Source: Methylobacterium aquaticum
GTDB lineage: Bacteria; Pseudomonadota; Alphaproteobacteria; Rhizobiales; Beijerinckiaceae
DNA length: 33,860 nt
Reading direction: 5' to 3'
Assembly (NCBI RefSeq): GCF_001043915.1
Contig: NZ_LABX01000010.1
Coordinates: 1 to 33,860 of the forward strand
Notes under the pieces: model-generated
Seen by the model: the letters and a program-made list of their open reading frames with translations, nothing else
Databases searched by the model: none
Told to the model about the DNA's origin: nothing
Program-made: the position numbers and the translations under genes
Shown here: in pieces, positions 25,333 to 32,791 of the stretch
Layout: each line of letters begins with the position of its first letter
How positions within the stretch are numbered: position 1 is the stretch's first letter

Positions 25333-26406
25333 TCAGGCGCGCCGCTTCTTGACCAATCGCCGCGTGTCGACCTGGAACGGCATAGGTGCCGCAGCCAGGA
25401 TTGGCTTCCACGTCGCGCCCCAGTCTTCGAGGGGGGCGGGATTGGACCTGTGGACAAGGTCGAGGAAGGCGAGCCCGACCTCGGCGGTGGCCCGCTTCAC
25501 CAAGGGGTTCAGCGGCCCGCCGTTCCGGAGTGAGCGGTCGGTGAAGACGCTGTGCGGACCGCCCTGGAACACGAGCAATGCCTTCTGGGGGGTCGGGATC
25601 GCCGCGTAGACGTCGACGCGGTCCTGAACGGGCGAGTAGCGGCCCGGTATGCGGATCGTGTCCTCCGTCGTGGTGACATGGAGCGTGGGAACGTCGACCG
25701 AAGCGAGGACCGCCGCGAGGTCGGTCTCACCGTAGAAGGGCGGCGCCGAGATCACGATGCTCGCCGTGAACCGCGGGTCCCGGAAGCCCAAGGGCTTCCC
25801 GTCGCGGATGACCTGAGCGCCGGTGAGGATCAGGGTCGTGTTCGCCCCGAAGGAATGCCCGGCCGCGACGATGCGCTTGCGGTCGATGGCGGCATGGAAG
25901 GGGCTGTCACGCTGCAGCAGGCGGTCGAGGCCGAAGCTCACGTCCCGTGTCCGTTCGATGGCCTCGCGCTCGTCCGCCGCGCCGCCGAGACGGCCGAGGA
26001 GCATGATAGGATTGCCCTGCCACAGGGTCTCATCGCTGCCGACGTGCTGGATGTGCAGGCTCGCAGTACCGCGTGCCGACCATCCCTCGCCGAGGTAGCT
26101 GTAGCCCTTTCGGGAGCCGCCGAGCCCATGGGAGAAGACGATCAGCGGGACCAGACCCTTCCGGGTCGAGGTGGCTGGCCAATAGAGCCGGGCCGGCACC
26201 GCACGGTTGCGAGCCGTGTCGACCCATTCGAAGTCGATGAACCGGGCTTCGTCACGCGCTGCCAGGGCCAGGGCCGACCGGCATGGGAGCAGGCTCCCGG
26301 CACCCGCCGCCAGCAGCATGGCGCCGAAGCGGCGGCGGTCGAGGACAGGCGAGGCCGCTCCGGTGGAGGTGAACGGCCGGGATGGAGTGGCGTCGAGGAT
26401 GGCCAT
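25333..26406 (-). CDS. Tat-exported alpha/beta hydrolase (PAF-acetylhydrolase/dienelactone hydrolase-like)
   Basis: 357 residues from ATG 26406; a TTG at 26448 would extend it by 14 residues without adding a signal. The N-terminus carries a twin-arginine motif RRRFG (about 24-28) followed by the hydrophobic stretch AMLLAAGAGSLL, suggesting folded export to the periplasm. The hydrolase core shows FSHGLGGSRKGY (oxyanion region), AAGHSFGANT with nucleophile S185, a likely acid at D249 (TTTEDTIRIPG) and H285 in FQGGPHSVF. This resembles the platelet-activating-factor acetylhydrolase-like branch, which cleaves small acyl esters. Substrate unknown. It is transcribed divergently from the SRAP gene across 227 bp. 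Confidence 0.8.
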   Translation of the reverse strand: MAILDATPSRPFTSTGAASPVLDRRRFGAMLLAAGAGSLLPCRSALALAARDEARFIDFEWVDTARNRAVPARLYWPATSTRKGLVPLIVFSHGLGGSRKGYSYLGEGWSARGTASLHIQHVGSDETLWQGNPIMLLGRLGGAADEREAIERTRDVSFGLDRLLQRDSPFHAAIDRKRIVAAGHSFGANTTLILTGAQVIRDGKPLGFRDPRFTASIVISAPPFYGETDLAAVLASVDVPTLHVTTTEDTIRIPGRYSPVQDRVDVYAAIPTPQKALLVFQGGPHSVFTDRSLRNGGPLNPLVKRATAEVGLAFLDLVHRSNPAPLEDWGATWKPILAAAPMPFQVDTRRLVKKRRA

Positions 26407-26633
26407 GGATGTCTCGTGGGAGCCCGGCTGTCGGATCGCATCAGCCAAAACCTTGTGGCTACGGTTTGACGCGAGTGGGCTCGGTCGGATGTGCTCCCTC
26501 GCACAATCACGAGCGCAGATCGCGGCCCGTTGACGAAGATCGGTTCAGGGTCGAAAGCCGCGGCTCGGAGCACAATGGGCGATAAGCGTCGCTTCACGAG
26601 ACCAGCAGGGCCCGATGGGCTACGATCCTGGCC

Positions 26634-27284
26634 ATGTGCAACCTCTACAGCCTTGCCCGCTCGCAGGATGAGATCCGGCGCACCTTCGCGGTCGGCCGAG
26701 ATGAGGCCGGCAACCTGCCGCCGCTGCCCGGGATCTTCCCTGACCAGATGGCGCCCGTCGTCTACGCTGCCGATGGCGAGCGGGTGCTGACGATGATGCG
26801 CTGGGGCTTTCCGCCACCGCCTAAGGTCGGCATGCAGCCGGTCACCAACGTGCGCAACGTCGCCTCGCCCTACTGGCGGCCCTGGCTCAAGCCGGCGCAT
26901 CGCTGCCTTGTGCCGGTGACCTCGTTCAGCGAGTACGCCGACACCAAACCGCGCAAGACGCCGGTGTGGTTCGCCCTCGACGAGAGCCGGCCGCTGTTCG
27001 CCTTCGCGGGGATCTGGAGATCCTGGACGGGCGTGCGCAGGCCGAAGCGCGACGAGCCCGTGGAGGAGGAGCACCGCCTGTTCTCGTTCCTGACGACCGA
27101 AGCGAACGGTGTGGTTGGGCCGGTGCACCCAAAGGCGATGCCGGTGCTGCTCACCAATGCGAAGGAGTGGCGCACCTGGCTCGAGGCGCCAGCCGAGGAG
27201 GCGCTGCGGCTACAGCGCCCGCTCCCGGACGAGATGATGGCCGAGGTGGCGCGGGGCCCCCGTCAGGATGAGATTGAGGGGTAG
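26634..27284 (+). CDS. SOS response-associated peptidase (SRAP; YedK/HMCES family)
   Basis: 216 residues, full length. The N-terminal MCNLYS exposes Cys2 after Met removal; this cysteine forms a thiazolidine crosslink to abasic sites in single-stranded DNA and protects them. Other active-site residues are visible: N75 in NVRNV, E100 in SFSEYADT and H165 in VHPKAMPVLL. SRAP genes are often found with translesion polymerases and mobile elements, which fits the umuC remnant 1.3 kb upstream. The ATG at 26634 is fixed by the need for Met-Cys at the N-terminus. Confidence 0.93.
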   Translation: MCNLYSLARSQDEIRRTFAVGRDEAGNLPPLPGIFPDQMAPVVYAADGERVLTMMRWGFPPPPKVGMQPVTNVRNVASPYWRPWLKPAHRCLVPVTSFSEYADTKPRKTPVWFALDESRPLFAFAGIWRSWTGVRRPKRDEPVEEEHRLFSFLTTEANGVVGPVHPKAMPVLLTNAKEWRTWLEAPAEEALRLQRPLPDEMMAEVARGPRQDEIEG

Positions 27285-27357
27285 GCGGGTGGTTGTCGCC
27301 CGGGACGAACTCCCGCCCTCGCGCGCCATCCAGCTCCGGGTTTCTCGCTAATCGCTT

Positions 27358-27519
27358 CTACCGCGTCGCAGACGCGGTGTTCACCGTCTGGACCACAGCT
27401 GCGGGCAGCAGGGCGCGCTCCAGGCGCGCCTGCATGTCCCTCTCCGCTACGCCAGCCATGGCGAGGACGATCAGGCTGATGCCGACGGCGGTCAGGAACG
27501 CGGCGCGCAGGTTCTGCAT
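27358..27519 (-). CDS. 53-residue small membrane protein
   Basis: ATG 27519-27517 to TAG 27360-27358. One membrane helix is predicted (FLTAVGISLIVLAMAGVA), followed by a basic amphipathic tail (ERDMQARLERALLPA). No strong Shine-Dalgarno is present, and the family is not recognised. It converges with the SRAP gene. Hydrophobic residue placement and the absence of a competing plus-strand gene are the main support. Confidence 0.45.
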   Translation of the reverse strand: MQNLRAAFLTAVGISLIVLAMAGVAERDMQARLERALLPAAVVQTVNTASATR

Positions 27520-27611
27520 GGGTTCGGCCCAGGATTGATCGAAGCGCAGCTATGACCGGGAAGGGTGGCCGCTGTGTGGTCCGCTTCGGGCATCTTTGGG
27601 CATAAATGGTT

Positions 27612-27803
27612 TCAGTCGTATTCCAGGCCGACCGAGCGCTCGAAGGCAGCCCCGCTCGTCTGCTGCCCTTTTGGATCAGCAACCAAGATGTCGCGGAAGC
27701 CTCGCCCCATCAGCTCCCGGACCTTGTCGAGCGCCTGCAAATCCGTGCCGCAGGCGAACGTCACCGCGCGGCCGGTCGGGTCGGTTCCTGTTACCTTGTA
27801 CAA
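27612..27803 (-). CDS. 63-residue small protein, TTG start
   Basis: The frame gives M(TTG)YKVTGTDPTGRAVTFACG followed by TDLQALDKVRELMGRGFRDI and a polar tail. It looks like a small alpha/beta domain. TTG 27803-27801 is selected because AGGGA is seven bases upstream and similarity to a folded domain begins there; the frame is open further upstream, including an ATG at 27860, but that part is low-complexity. The function is unknown. It lies 92 bp upstream of the 53-residue gene on the same strand, so the two might be co-transcribed. Confidence 0.5.
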   Translation of the reverse strand: MYKVTGTDPTGRAVTFACGTDLQALDKVRELMGRGFRDILVADPKGQQTSGAAFERSVGLEYD

Positions 27804-27949
27804 GCGCGGTTCCCTGTCTGCGTTGAGTGTGCGGCAGCTGGGATGTGCCGACGTCGGCATCGAGACGCAAGGCGTGCGGCGGTGGACTGATATAATCGGG
27901 CGGAGGTTGGTCCCGATGGCGTTCCTGGCAGGGCTGGAGAGGATGGAAG

Positions 27950-28103
27950 GGCTCGCCGTTCGTCCTGCCGATCGCTCGGCGCGCAGGCCCATTCGGTAGC
28001 CTCGACGCGGTGATCGAGCGGATCACCAATCGCGCGACGCTGGAGGGCGTGACGGCACACAACCTCCGGCACTTGTTCGCTTCCATGGCCGGCGAGCTCA
28101 TTC
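27950..28103 (+). pseudogene. Tyrosine recombinase (integrase) fragment
   Basis: A plus-strand frame without a start reads GSPFVLPIARRAGPF, GSLDAVIERITNRATLEG and VTAHNLRHLFASMAGEL. HNLRHLFAS is the HxLRH box (box II histidine and arginine) of tyrosine recombinases, and the upstream block matches the region between box I and box II. Similarity stops at about 28103, before the catalytic tyrosine, at the point where the convergent small gene ends. It is a scrap of an integrase from an earlier element and cannot be functional. Confidence 0.7.
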
Positions 28104-28347
28104 ATGCTACCGGCGCCAACAAGACCGCCGTCCGCACCGCATTGCGCCGCCGGGCCGGTGTCGCATCCACTACCGCCAGTTCCTCAGCTGACAACTGGTG
28201 CGCCAGGACAGCGGCGGCGATGTCGAGACTGCCCTTGTTGATCTCGAGCACAGCCGGCGCCGATGGATCGGCGAGATAGGCGGAGATCGCCGCGTCCAAT
28301 CCGTCGTCGGTGATGAGCTTCGCTCGGTAGGCTTCGCCGCCGGTCAT
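28102..28347 (-). CDS. 81-residue protein of unknown function
   Basis: ATG 28347 to TGA 28104-28102; begins MTGGEAYRAKLITDDGLDAA and continues as a helical, acidic/alanine-rich protein. GGAGGTG lies five bases upstream, a near-perfect Shine-Dalgarno. The ATG overlaps the stop of a short upstream frame (ATGA). No family is recognised. It converges with the integrase fragment and ends exactly where that fragment loses similarity, so it may have arrived with the DNA that truncated the integrase. Confidence 0.6.
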   Translation of the reverse strand: MTGGEAYRAKLITDDGLDAAISAYLADPSAPAVLEINKGSLDIAAAVLAHQLSAEELAVVDATPARRRNAVRTAVLLAPVA

Positions 28348-28415
28348 CGCTTCACCTCCCAGATCGGGATCATGCCCGGCTGCTCGAGGACGGTTGGCGG
28401 AAGAGAGGTTGCCAT
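28344..28415 (-). CDS. Possible 23-residue leader peptide
   Basis: ATG 28415 to TGA 28346-28344; the last codons (Trp-Glu-Val-Lys-Arg) contain the Shine-Dalgarno of the next gene, and its stop overlaps that gene's start as ATGA. AGGTAG sits eight bases upstream of the ATG. The frame is also open further upstream to a GTG at 28568, which would make 74 residues. Support is only positional. Confidence 0.25.
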   Translation of the reverse strand: MATSLPPTVLEQPGMIPIWEVKR

Positions 28416-28599
28416 CGGCGCTACCTGAAGATGCGGGTAGCGCCCAGCCACTTCCGCGACACCGATCGATCGTCTCCGGTGAGAACGTACGGTGAACACG
28501 GCTGTGGGGAAAAATGTGGGTGCTTCGGTGAACCCCAGCGCCCATATTCGCGCTTCGTTCCCGCTCACCGCGTCACGGCCGCCGGTAAGGCCGTTAGAG

Positions 28600-28776
28600 A
28601 AAACCGTTTATCTACAAAGGGTTTAATGGTCGGAGCGAGAGGATTCGAACCTCCGACCCCTAGTCCCCCAGATAAGTCCTAGCGCCTGAAACGAAACGAG
28701 AATTCTGCAAAACGGGCAGTTCGCGGGGAATTGAACCGAAAGGGGAAAACCGCTGATCTGCAAAACGGTTTGGTGG
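28600..28776. repeat. Imperfect ~30-bp direct repeat flanking the tRNA fragment
   Basis: 28600-28629 and 28746-28776 share the pattern AAAACCG.T.ATCT.CAAA followed by GGTTT..TGG, about 23 of 30 positions identical with one indel. Both also contain an AAACCG/CGGTTT-like dyad. The inner word TCTGCAAAACGG recurs exactly at 28704-28715 and 28757-28768, with a degenerate copy at 28611-28622. Spaced repeats beside a tRNA-derived att core are typical of integrase arm-type binding sites. Confidence 0.5.
28627..28672 (-). other. 3' half of tRNA-Pro(GGG): attachment site of an integrated element
   Basis: On the minus strand 46 nt correspond to the 3' half of a proline tRNA: the anticodon loop TCTGGGGG (anticodon GGG), the 3' anticodon-stem strand, the variable loop, a T-arm with GGAGG-TTCGAAT-CCTCT pairing, the acceptor strand CGCTCCG, the discriminator A and an encoded CCA. 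The D-arm and 5' acceptor strand are absent: sequence to the right of 28672 is unrelated. This is the classic scar left when an element recombines into a tRNA 3' end. Because the 3' end faces left, the element should extend to the right, and an intact tRNA-Pro(GGG) is expected at its far end, beyond this window. Confidence 0.8.
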
Positions 28777-28900
28777 CGTTCTCGGAACGTTTTAGAGGTG
28801 GCGGTATGCTGTCTTCAGGCGCTCCGCCCAACCATCCACCCGCCATCCTCTCCTGGTCCCGCGCCCTCGCAGAAATCTCATCCGTCGCGCGGATCGGCGA

Positions 28901-28928
28901 TTGAAAACCCCGAAAAAATCGGTATTCT
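28901..28928 (+). promoter_or_regulatory. Promoter of the element's first gene block, with internal dyad
   Basis: TTGAAA (28901-28906), 16-bp spacer, TATTCT (28923-28928). The spacer holds CCGA-AAAAA-TCGG, a perfect 4-bp inverted repeat placed where a repressor would block RNA polymerase. It lies 46 bp upstream of ATG 28974, which has GGGAG eight bases before it. Confidence 0.6.
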
Positions 28929-28973
28929 GATCGTCGTTGGGGCAGCGCCCCGCTCCTGTCGGGAGACAAACCG

Positions 28974-29462
28974 ATGACCTCGCTCAACGCTCTCACCCTG
29001 ACCGTCGACCAGTGGCACGCCGTCGACATCTACATCGGCAACGTCGCCCAGCGGATCGAGAGCGAGGGGCTGGGCGCGACCCCCTGGAGCGCCGCCGACA
29101 TGGCGTGCGGGATCGCCGCGCGGGTCATCCGCGGGTACCAGCGCGCTCTGCGCGAGGCGTGCGATGCCGTCACCGGCGAGACGGCGACGGTCGATCATGC
29201 CGGCGTCGAGGTGCTGCGGAGCCTCTCGCGCGATTTCGGCCAGTTCGACGACCTGACCACGTGGGACGATCTGCGGACCCGCGGGCGCCATTACAGGGCC
29301 GAGGGCGATCGCCCCGAATACGCCGGTCCGGCGCCGGACGCAGAGACCCTGACCGCTCTGCTGGCCGAGGAAAATGCCCGCCGCACGAGCTGGCGCAAAA
29401 TCGCCCTGCCGATCATCCGTGCGATCGAGACCGGGGGCCGTGCGGCCGATCGGGCAGCGTGA
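28974..29462 (+). CDS. Element protein of unknown function, 162 residues
   Basis: Begins MTSLNALTLTVDQWHAVDIY. Mostly helical and acidic, with no signal or membrane segment. The final third ends in EENARRTSWRKIALPIIRAI followed by an Ala/Arg tail. ATG 28974 is preceded by GGGAG at eight bases and by the promoter at 28901-28928, so it is the first gene of the block. No family recognised. Confidence 0.65.
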   Translation: MTSLNALTLTVDQWHAVDIYIGNVAQRIESEGLGATPWSAADMACGIAARVIRGYQRALREACDAVTGETATVDHAGVEVLRSLSRDFGQFDDLTTWDDLRTRGRHYRAEGDRPEYAGPAPDAETLTALLAEENARRTSWRKIALPIIRAIETGGRAADRAA

Positions 29463-29471
29463 GAGCGCCCG

Positions 29472-30923
29472 ATGTCCACGATCGACATCGAGCCGTATTT
29501 TCGGAACCGTGCGGTCGCGGATGTGCGCGGCCTCTCCGGCGAGGTGCTGGCGCTGTTCGACGCGCAGGCCGCCCGGTTCGCGCGCTGGGCTGCCGCGGGG
29601 GACAGCCGCAAACAGGAGATCCAGGCCGCGCGTCTCCAGCACGAACGTCAGGCGCGCGCGGCCGTGGCGATCCATCTGGCCTCGGCGACCGTCGAGGACG
29701 CCGTAGCGCGCGTGGCCTACCGGGATGGGAGCCGCATCACGGCGCGCACCATCTGGAGCGAGATCTACGCGCTGGTACGCAGCAGGGAGGGCGGGACGCT
29801 GAGGCTGACCGAGTCCGAGTGCGTCGTGGCGGAGGCGATGACGTGGTGGCTGATACCTCTGCCAGAGCCGGACGAGTGGCATTTCCCGCGCGACGTGCCG
29901 CCTGAGCCGCGGCCGGCCCCTCCGCCGGTGCGCGAGCCGGAGCCGATGCCCCCGGGCGCCCCGACGATCGTCTACGAGCCCATCGTGTCGATCGTCCACA
30001 AACCGCCGCCGCGGTGGGAGCCGGGCGTGCTGCGCATCGAGGGGCCGACCTACATCCGCGAGGCGGCGGGCGGCGTGCTCATCGGGACGCGCAACAACGA
30101 GCCCGATTGGGGCGGGCGCCTCCGGCGTCTCACCGACCCGCGCGCTTGGTTCCCGGCTGCGCGGTGGCGTGACGGAGAGGGTGACGGGCATCAGGGGTGG
30201 TTCGTGCCGGGGTCAACGGCGGTGCGGCGCGTCAACGCCTGGCTCGATGCCGGCGGCAGGAGAGCCCCGAAACCGGATCGTCCGCCGCGCAAGCCTCGCC
30301 CCTCGCGAGAGGAGGCCATGGCGGCATGGCGCGCCAAACGGATGCGCCAGCGCGAGGAGGCGCAGCAGCGGGCCGTCGAGCACTGGACGGCGGAGCGAGC
30401 CGAGGCCGAGGCTGCCGCAGCCGAGCGCCGTCGTGCCGCGGGTCTGCCGCCTGCCGATGGCCCCGAGCCGTTCGGGATCGTCTCGCACGTCACCGACATG
30501 GCGCCGCTGTGGCTCGGTGCGATCCACACGCCCGCGCACCTCGTCGCGGCGGTGGCCGAGGCTGCCGCCGTCCTGCGCTGCCGGCAGGAGGCCGGTCGCG
30601 CCTCCCGCTATCAGCACGCGGGGTACGTGCTGATCCAGCATGTGCCGGAGGGTGCGTGGTCGCAGACCGGCTATCACGTGGTGCCGGCCCGCCACGCCAA
30701 CGGGTTTCCGGACCTGCGCACGCTGGAGGGCGTGAGGATGGGCGAGGGCGTCAGCCTGGAGCGCGCCGCCCAGATCCTCGAATGGGCGCGCTGGCATCAC
30801 GGCTACGTCATCCGCTATGCGCAGGCGTTCTGGGACCTCGGACAGGCTGTCGCTGGGGCAGTGTCGGGGCCGGGCGAGGCGATCGTCGTGAGGACGGCGC
30901 AGATCATGAGGGACCTGGAATGA
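29472..30923 (+). CDS. Large element protein of unknown function with proline-rich linker and coiled coil
   Basis: 483 residues. Residues about 1-135 form a helical domain (LFDAQAARFARWAAAGDSRK). About 138-165 is a proline-rich linker. A middle domain at about 170-260 contains two YEPIVSIVHKP- and WFPAARWRDG-type segments. A charged coiled coil spans about 270-325 (EEAMAAWRAKRMRQREEAQQ), and a C-terminal helical domain runs to 483. GAGAG lies six bases ahead of the ATG, which is 9 bp after the previous stop. The domain layout suggests a modular DNA- or protein-binding protein; no catalytic motif was found. Confidence 0.65.
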   Translation: MSTIDIEPYFRNRAVADVRGLSGEVLALFDAQAARFARWAAAGDSRKQEIQAARLQHERQARAAVAIHLASATVEDAVARVAYRDGSRITARTIWSEIYALVRSREGGTLRLTESECVVAEAMTWWLIPLPEPDEWHFPRDVPPEPRPAPPPVREPEPMPPGAPTIVYEPIVSIVHKPPPRWEPGVLRIEGPTYIREAAGGVLIGTRNNEPDWGGRLRRLTDPRAWFPAARWRDGEGDGHQGWFVPGSTAVRRVNAWLDAGGRRAPKPDRPPRKPRPSREEAMAAWRAKRMRQREEAQQRAVEHWTAERAEAEAAAAERRRAAGLPPADGPEPFGIVSHVTDMAPLWLGAIHTPAHLVAAVAEAAAVLRCRQEAGRASRYQHAGYVLIQHVPEGAWSQTGYHVVPARHANGFPDLRTLEGVRMGEGVSLERAAQILEWARWHHGYVIRYAQAFWDLGQAVAGAVSGPGEAIVVRTAQIMRDLE

Positions 30924-31198
30924 CCGGAGAGGAGTTGCGCGAGGCCAGAGACATCCTCGGGAGACGGCTCGGATTAGATCGAGCCATCAGGGCCGTCGAA
31001 ATAGGCCGCGCTCTGGGTCTCCGGGGCGATGACCCGGGAGAGAGCGTGAGGGGGTGGGAGAGACGGGGCAGCATGCCCGGCCCCCCTGCCGAGGCCATCC
31101 GCGGATGGGTCCAGATCACCGACCTGGGCGGCACACCGCCCTCTCTCAAGCAGGCCATCGTGCGCAGAGCGTCCGAGGCCGAGGATGATCCCCGCTGA
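30920..31198 (+). CDS. Helix-turn-helix-like protein of the element
   Basis: 92 residues; ATG 30920 shares ATGA with the preceding stop, with AGGGA six bases upstream. The sequence MTGEELREARDILGRRLGLDR, then AVEIGRALGLRGDDPGESVRGWERRGSMPGPPAEAI, has the helix spacing of XRE/Cro-like domains, where GESVRGWERRGSMPG resembles the region after the recognition helix. It could be the local repressor for the dyad promoters; this is inference. Its stop region reads TGATG. Confidence 0.6.
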   Translation: MTGEELREARDILGRRLGLDRAIRAVEIGRALGLRGDDPGESVRGWERRGSMPGPPAEAIRGWVQITDLGGTPPSLKQAIVRRASEAEDDPR

Positions 31199-31321
31199 TG
31201 CAGGGGCTGGTGCTCGCTCTCGATCAAGTCCCGGGCGGGGTCAGCCCCGCGGTGCAGGGACGATGCAGACAACCACGACTACGGGCCGTACACAACCACC
31301 AATCGCGAGGCCGAGATTTCC

Positions 31322-31675
31322 ATGGGCGCTCCCGGCAACAACAACCTGCACAACCGCCGCCGGCCCGGGCCGAAAACCCGAGCACCGCTCAACAGCCGAA
31401 ACGCCGGGATCTGGGCCCACCTGCGCACGCTGGGCACCGCGCCGTTCACGGTCCAGACTGTGGCTGACGCGACCGAGATCCGCGAGCGGACCGTCTCGGC
31501 CTACGTCACGGCGCTATATCGGGCGGAGATCATCCAGCGCGTCGAGCCTATCGCCATGACGCAGATGGGCGCGCTCTCGGCGGTGTACCAGGTCGCGAGA
31601 CCTCTCGGCCCGCTGCCAGCGCTGATCCGCTATTCGGTGCGCGGCCGGCCGGCGAGCGATCCAAATCCCCCTTGA
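31322..31675 (+). CDS. Winged-helix-like protein of the element, 117 residues
   Basis: After a basic, Asn/Arg-rich lead (GNNNLHNRRRPGPKTRAPL) the core IWAHLRTLGTAPFTVQTVAD, then ATEIRERTVSAYVTALYRAEII, has the helix-strand order of winged-helix DNA-binding domains. The frame is open back to 31199 but contains no start codon before ATG 31322. GAGG lies eleven bases upstream, so ribosome binding is weak. No named family. Confidence 0.5.
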   Translation: MGAPGNNNLHNRRRPGPKTRAPLNSRNAGIWAHLRTLGTAPFTVQTVADATEIRERTVSAYVTALYRAEIIQRVEPIAMTQMGALSAVYQVARPLGPLPALIRYSVRGRPASDPNPP

Positions 31676-31699
31676 CCCCGAATAAAAATCCGGTACATT
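31672..31699 (+). promoter_or_regulatory. Second element promoter, similar to the first
   Basis: TTGACC (31672-31677), 16-bp spacer, TACATT (31694-31699). The spacer CCGAATAAAAATCCGG has CCG.AT/AT.CGG symmetry and shares the words CCGAA, AAAAT and CGGTA with the promoter at 28901. It overlaps the end of the winged-helix gene and is 51 bp upstream of ATG 31750. Confidence 0.55.
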
Positions 31700-31749
31700 A
31701 AATCACATCAACCCGCGCCTCGGGGATCACGGAGGCAGGAGAAACCATC

Positions 31750-32145
31750 ATGACGATCGTCTCCGCCGAGCGCATCGCTGCCCGCCGCCAGTCCGCCGAA
31801 ATCGCCGCCTGGACCGGTTCTGGCGAGGCTGAGCGCATGGCCGCGATGACCGACGCCGAGGTAGCCGCGCTGATCGAGATCGAGGACGCTGAGGCTGCCG
31901 CGCTTGCAGTGCGCGACAAAGCCCGTGATGCGGCCCGCCTCGCTCGACACGGCCTCGGCCACGACCAGATCGTCCGGGCCACCGGTCGCGGTACCCACCA
32001 CGACAGCCACGGAGTCGAGGCGATCGACCTTGCGGGCGATTGGCGCGTCGTCGCGATCGACGGCGCGACTGGCCGCATCCATCTCGCTCCGGCGTCGGGC
32101 CAGGGCCAGTATGCGCTGGTCCGTCCCGAGCAGATCGTCCGCTGA
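31750..32145 (+). CDS. Element protein of unknown function, 131 residues
   Basis: Begins MTIVSAERIAARRQSAEIAA. The first ~65 residues are helical and Ala/Glu-rich, the last ~50 form a compact beta-rich part (GDWRVVAIDGATGRIHLAPA) that looks like a small SH3-like barrel. AGGAG lies eight bases ahead of the ATG, and the second dyad promoter is just upstream. The stop overlaps the next start (TGATG). Confidence 0.6.
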   Translation: MTIVSAERIAARRQSAEIAAWTGSGEAERMAAMTDAEVAALIEIEDAEAAALAVRDKARDAARLARHGLGHDQIVRATGRGTHHDSHGVEAIDLAGDWRVVAIDGATGRIHLAPASGQGQYALVRPEQIVR

Positions 32146-32588
32146 TGCCGCCTGCCCCCGCCTACCTCTGGCAGGTCACGCTCAACATGGGCGGCGGGCA
32201 GCGCTCGCTCCGGTCCGACGTGACGGAGCAGGCATTGATCGTCGTCCGCCCCTTGCTGGACCTGGATGTCCCCCAGGCAGTGGACGGGCTCGGCACCGTG
32301 TGGGCGGAGCGATACGGCTCGGCCATCGTCGTGCGCGTCTCGGACGGGACAGGGCCGCGGTGCGCGATCGGGGTGGCGCTGCGCTCGCGCGGGGCGCCGC
32401 GGGTCTGGCAGGCGCTCCATGAGGACGGCATCGCCGCGCTCGCGACGCAGCCCCGCGACCCGCCTCAGGCGCCATGGTGCGGCCTGGTGCTGGCGGACCG
32501 GATGCGGGAGCGTCCGCGCGAGGAGACCATGGCCCTGGTGACTCTCGCCCGTGTCGTCGGCTGGGCCTGGGTGGAGCGCGACGCCTGA
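32145..32588 (+). CDS. Element protein of unknown function, 147 residues
   Basis: ATG 32145 overlaps the previous stop as TGATG, so translation probably restarts. Begins MPPAPAYLWQVTLNMGGGQR. An alpha/beta protein with no membrane segment or signal. A methyltransferase or nuclease motif was looked for and not found. Its stop overlaps the next start. Confidence 0.6.
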   Translation: MPPAPAYLWQVTLNMGGGQRSLRSDVTEQALIVVRPLLDLDVPQAVDGLGTVWAERYGSAIVVRVSDGTGPRCAIGVALRSRGAPRVWQALHEDGIAALATQPRDPPQAPWCGLVLADRMRERPREETMALVTLARVVGWAWVERDA

Positions 32589-32791
32589 TGCGCCGCGGTC
32601 GCCCCCGCATCCTCCCGGACGGCACGACGACCCGGGACGCCCGGCTGGCCGCCGGTGGCCGCCGTGTCGAGATCCTCCTATCGCCGGAGGAGGTTGAGGC
32701 CCTGCGCCGTCTGCGCGAGGCCGCGGGGGAGAGCACCGACGCAGCGATGCTGCGGCGGCTGATCGTTGAGGCGGACAGGTGGGGCACATGA
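32588..32791 (+). CDS. Small ribbon-helix-helix-like protein of the element
   Basis: 67 residues, beginning MRRGRPRILPDGTTTRDARL. The segment RRVEILLSPEEVEALRRLRE, then ESTDAAMLRRLIVEAD, fits a beta-strand followed by two helices as in Arc/CopG DNA-binding proteins. Starts in a TGATG overlap and ends in an ATGA overlap. A regulatory role within the element is likely but not shown. Confidence 0.65.
   Translation: MRRGRPRILPDGTTTRDARLAAGGRRVEILLSPEEVEALRRLREAAGESTDAAMLRRLIVEADRWGT

Noticed and set aside
28627..28672. A functional tRNA-Pro gene
   Set aside because: The D-arm and 5' acceptor strand are missing; only the 3' half is present.
31198..31467. Plus-strand frame starting in a TGATG overlap after the HTH-like gene
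   Set aside because: Its product is Gln/Arg/Pro-rich and it overlaps the better-supported winged-helix-like gene at 31322 in another frame. A truncated short peptide cannot be excluded.
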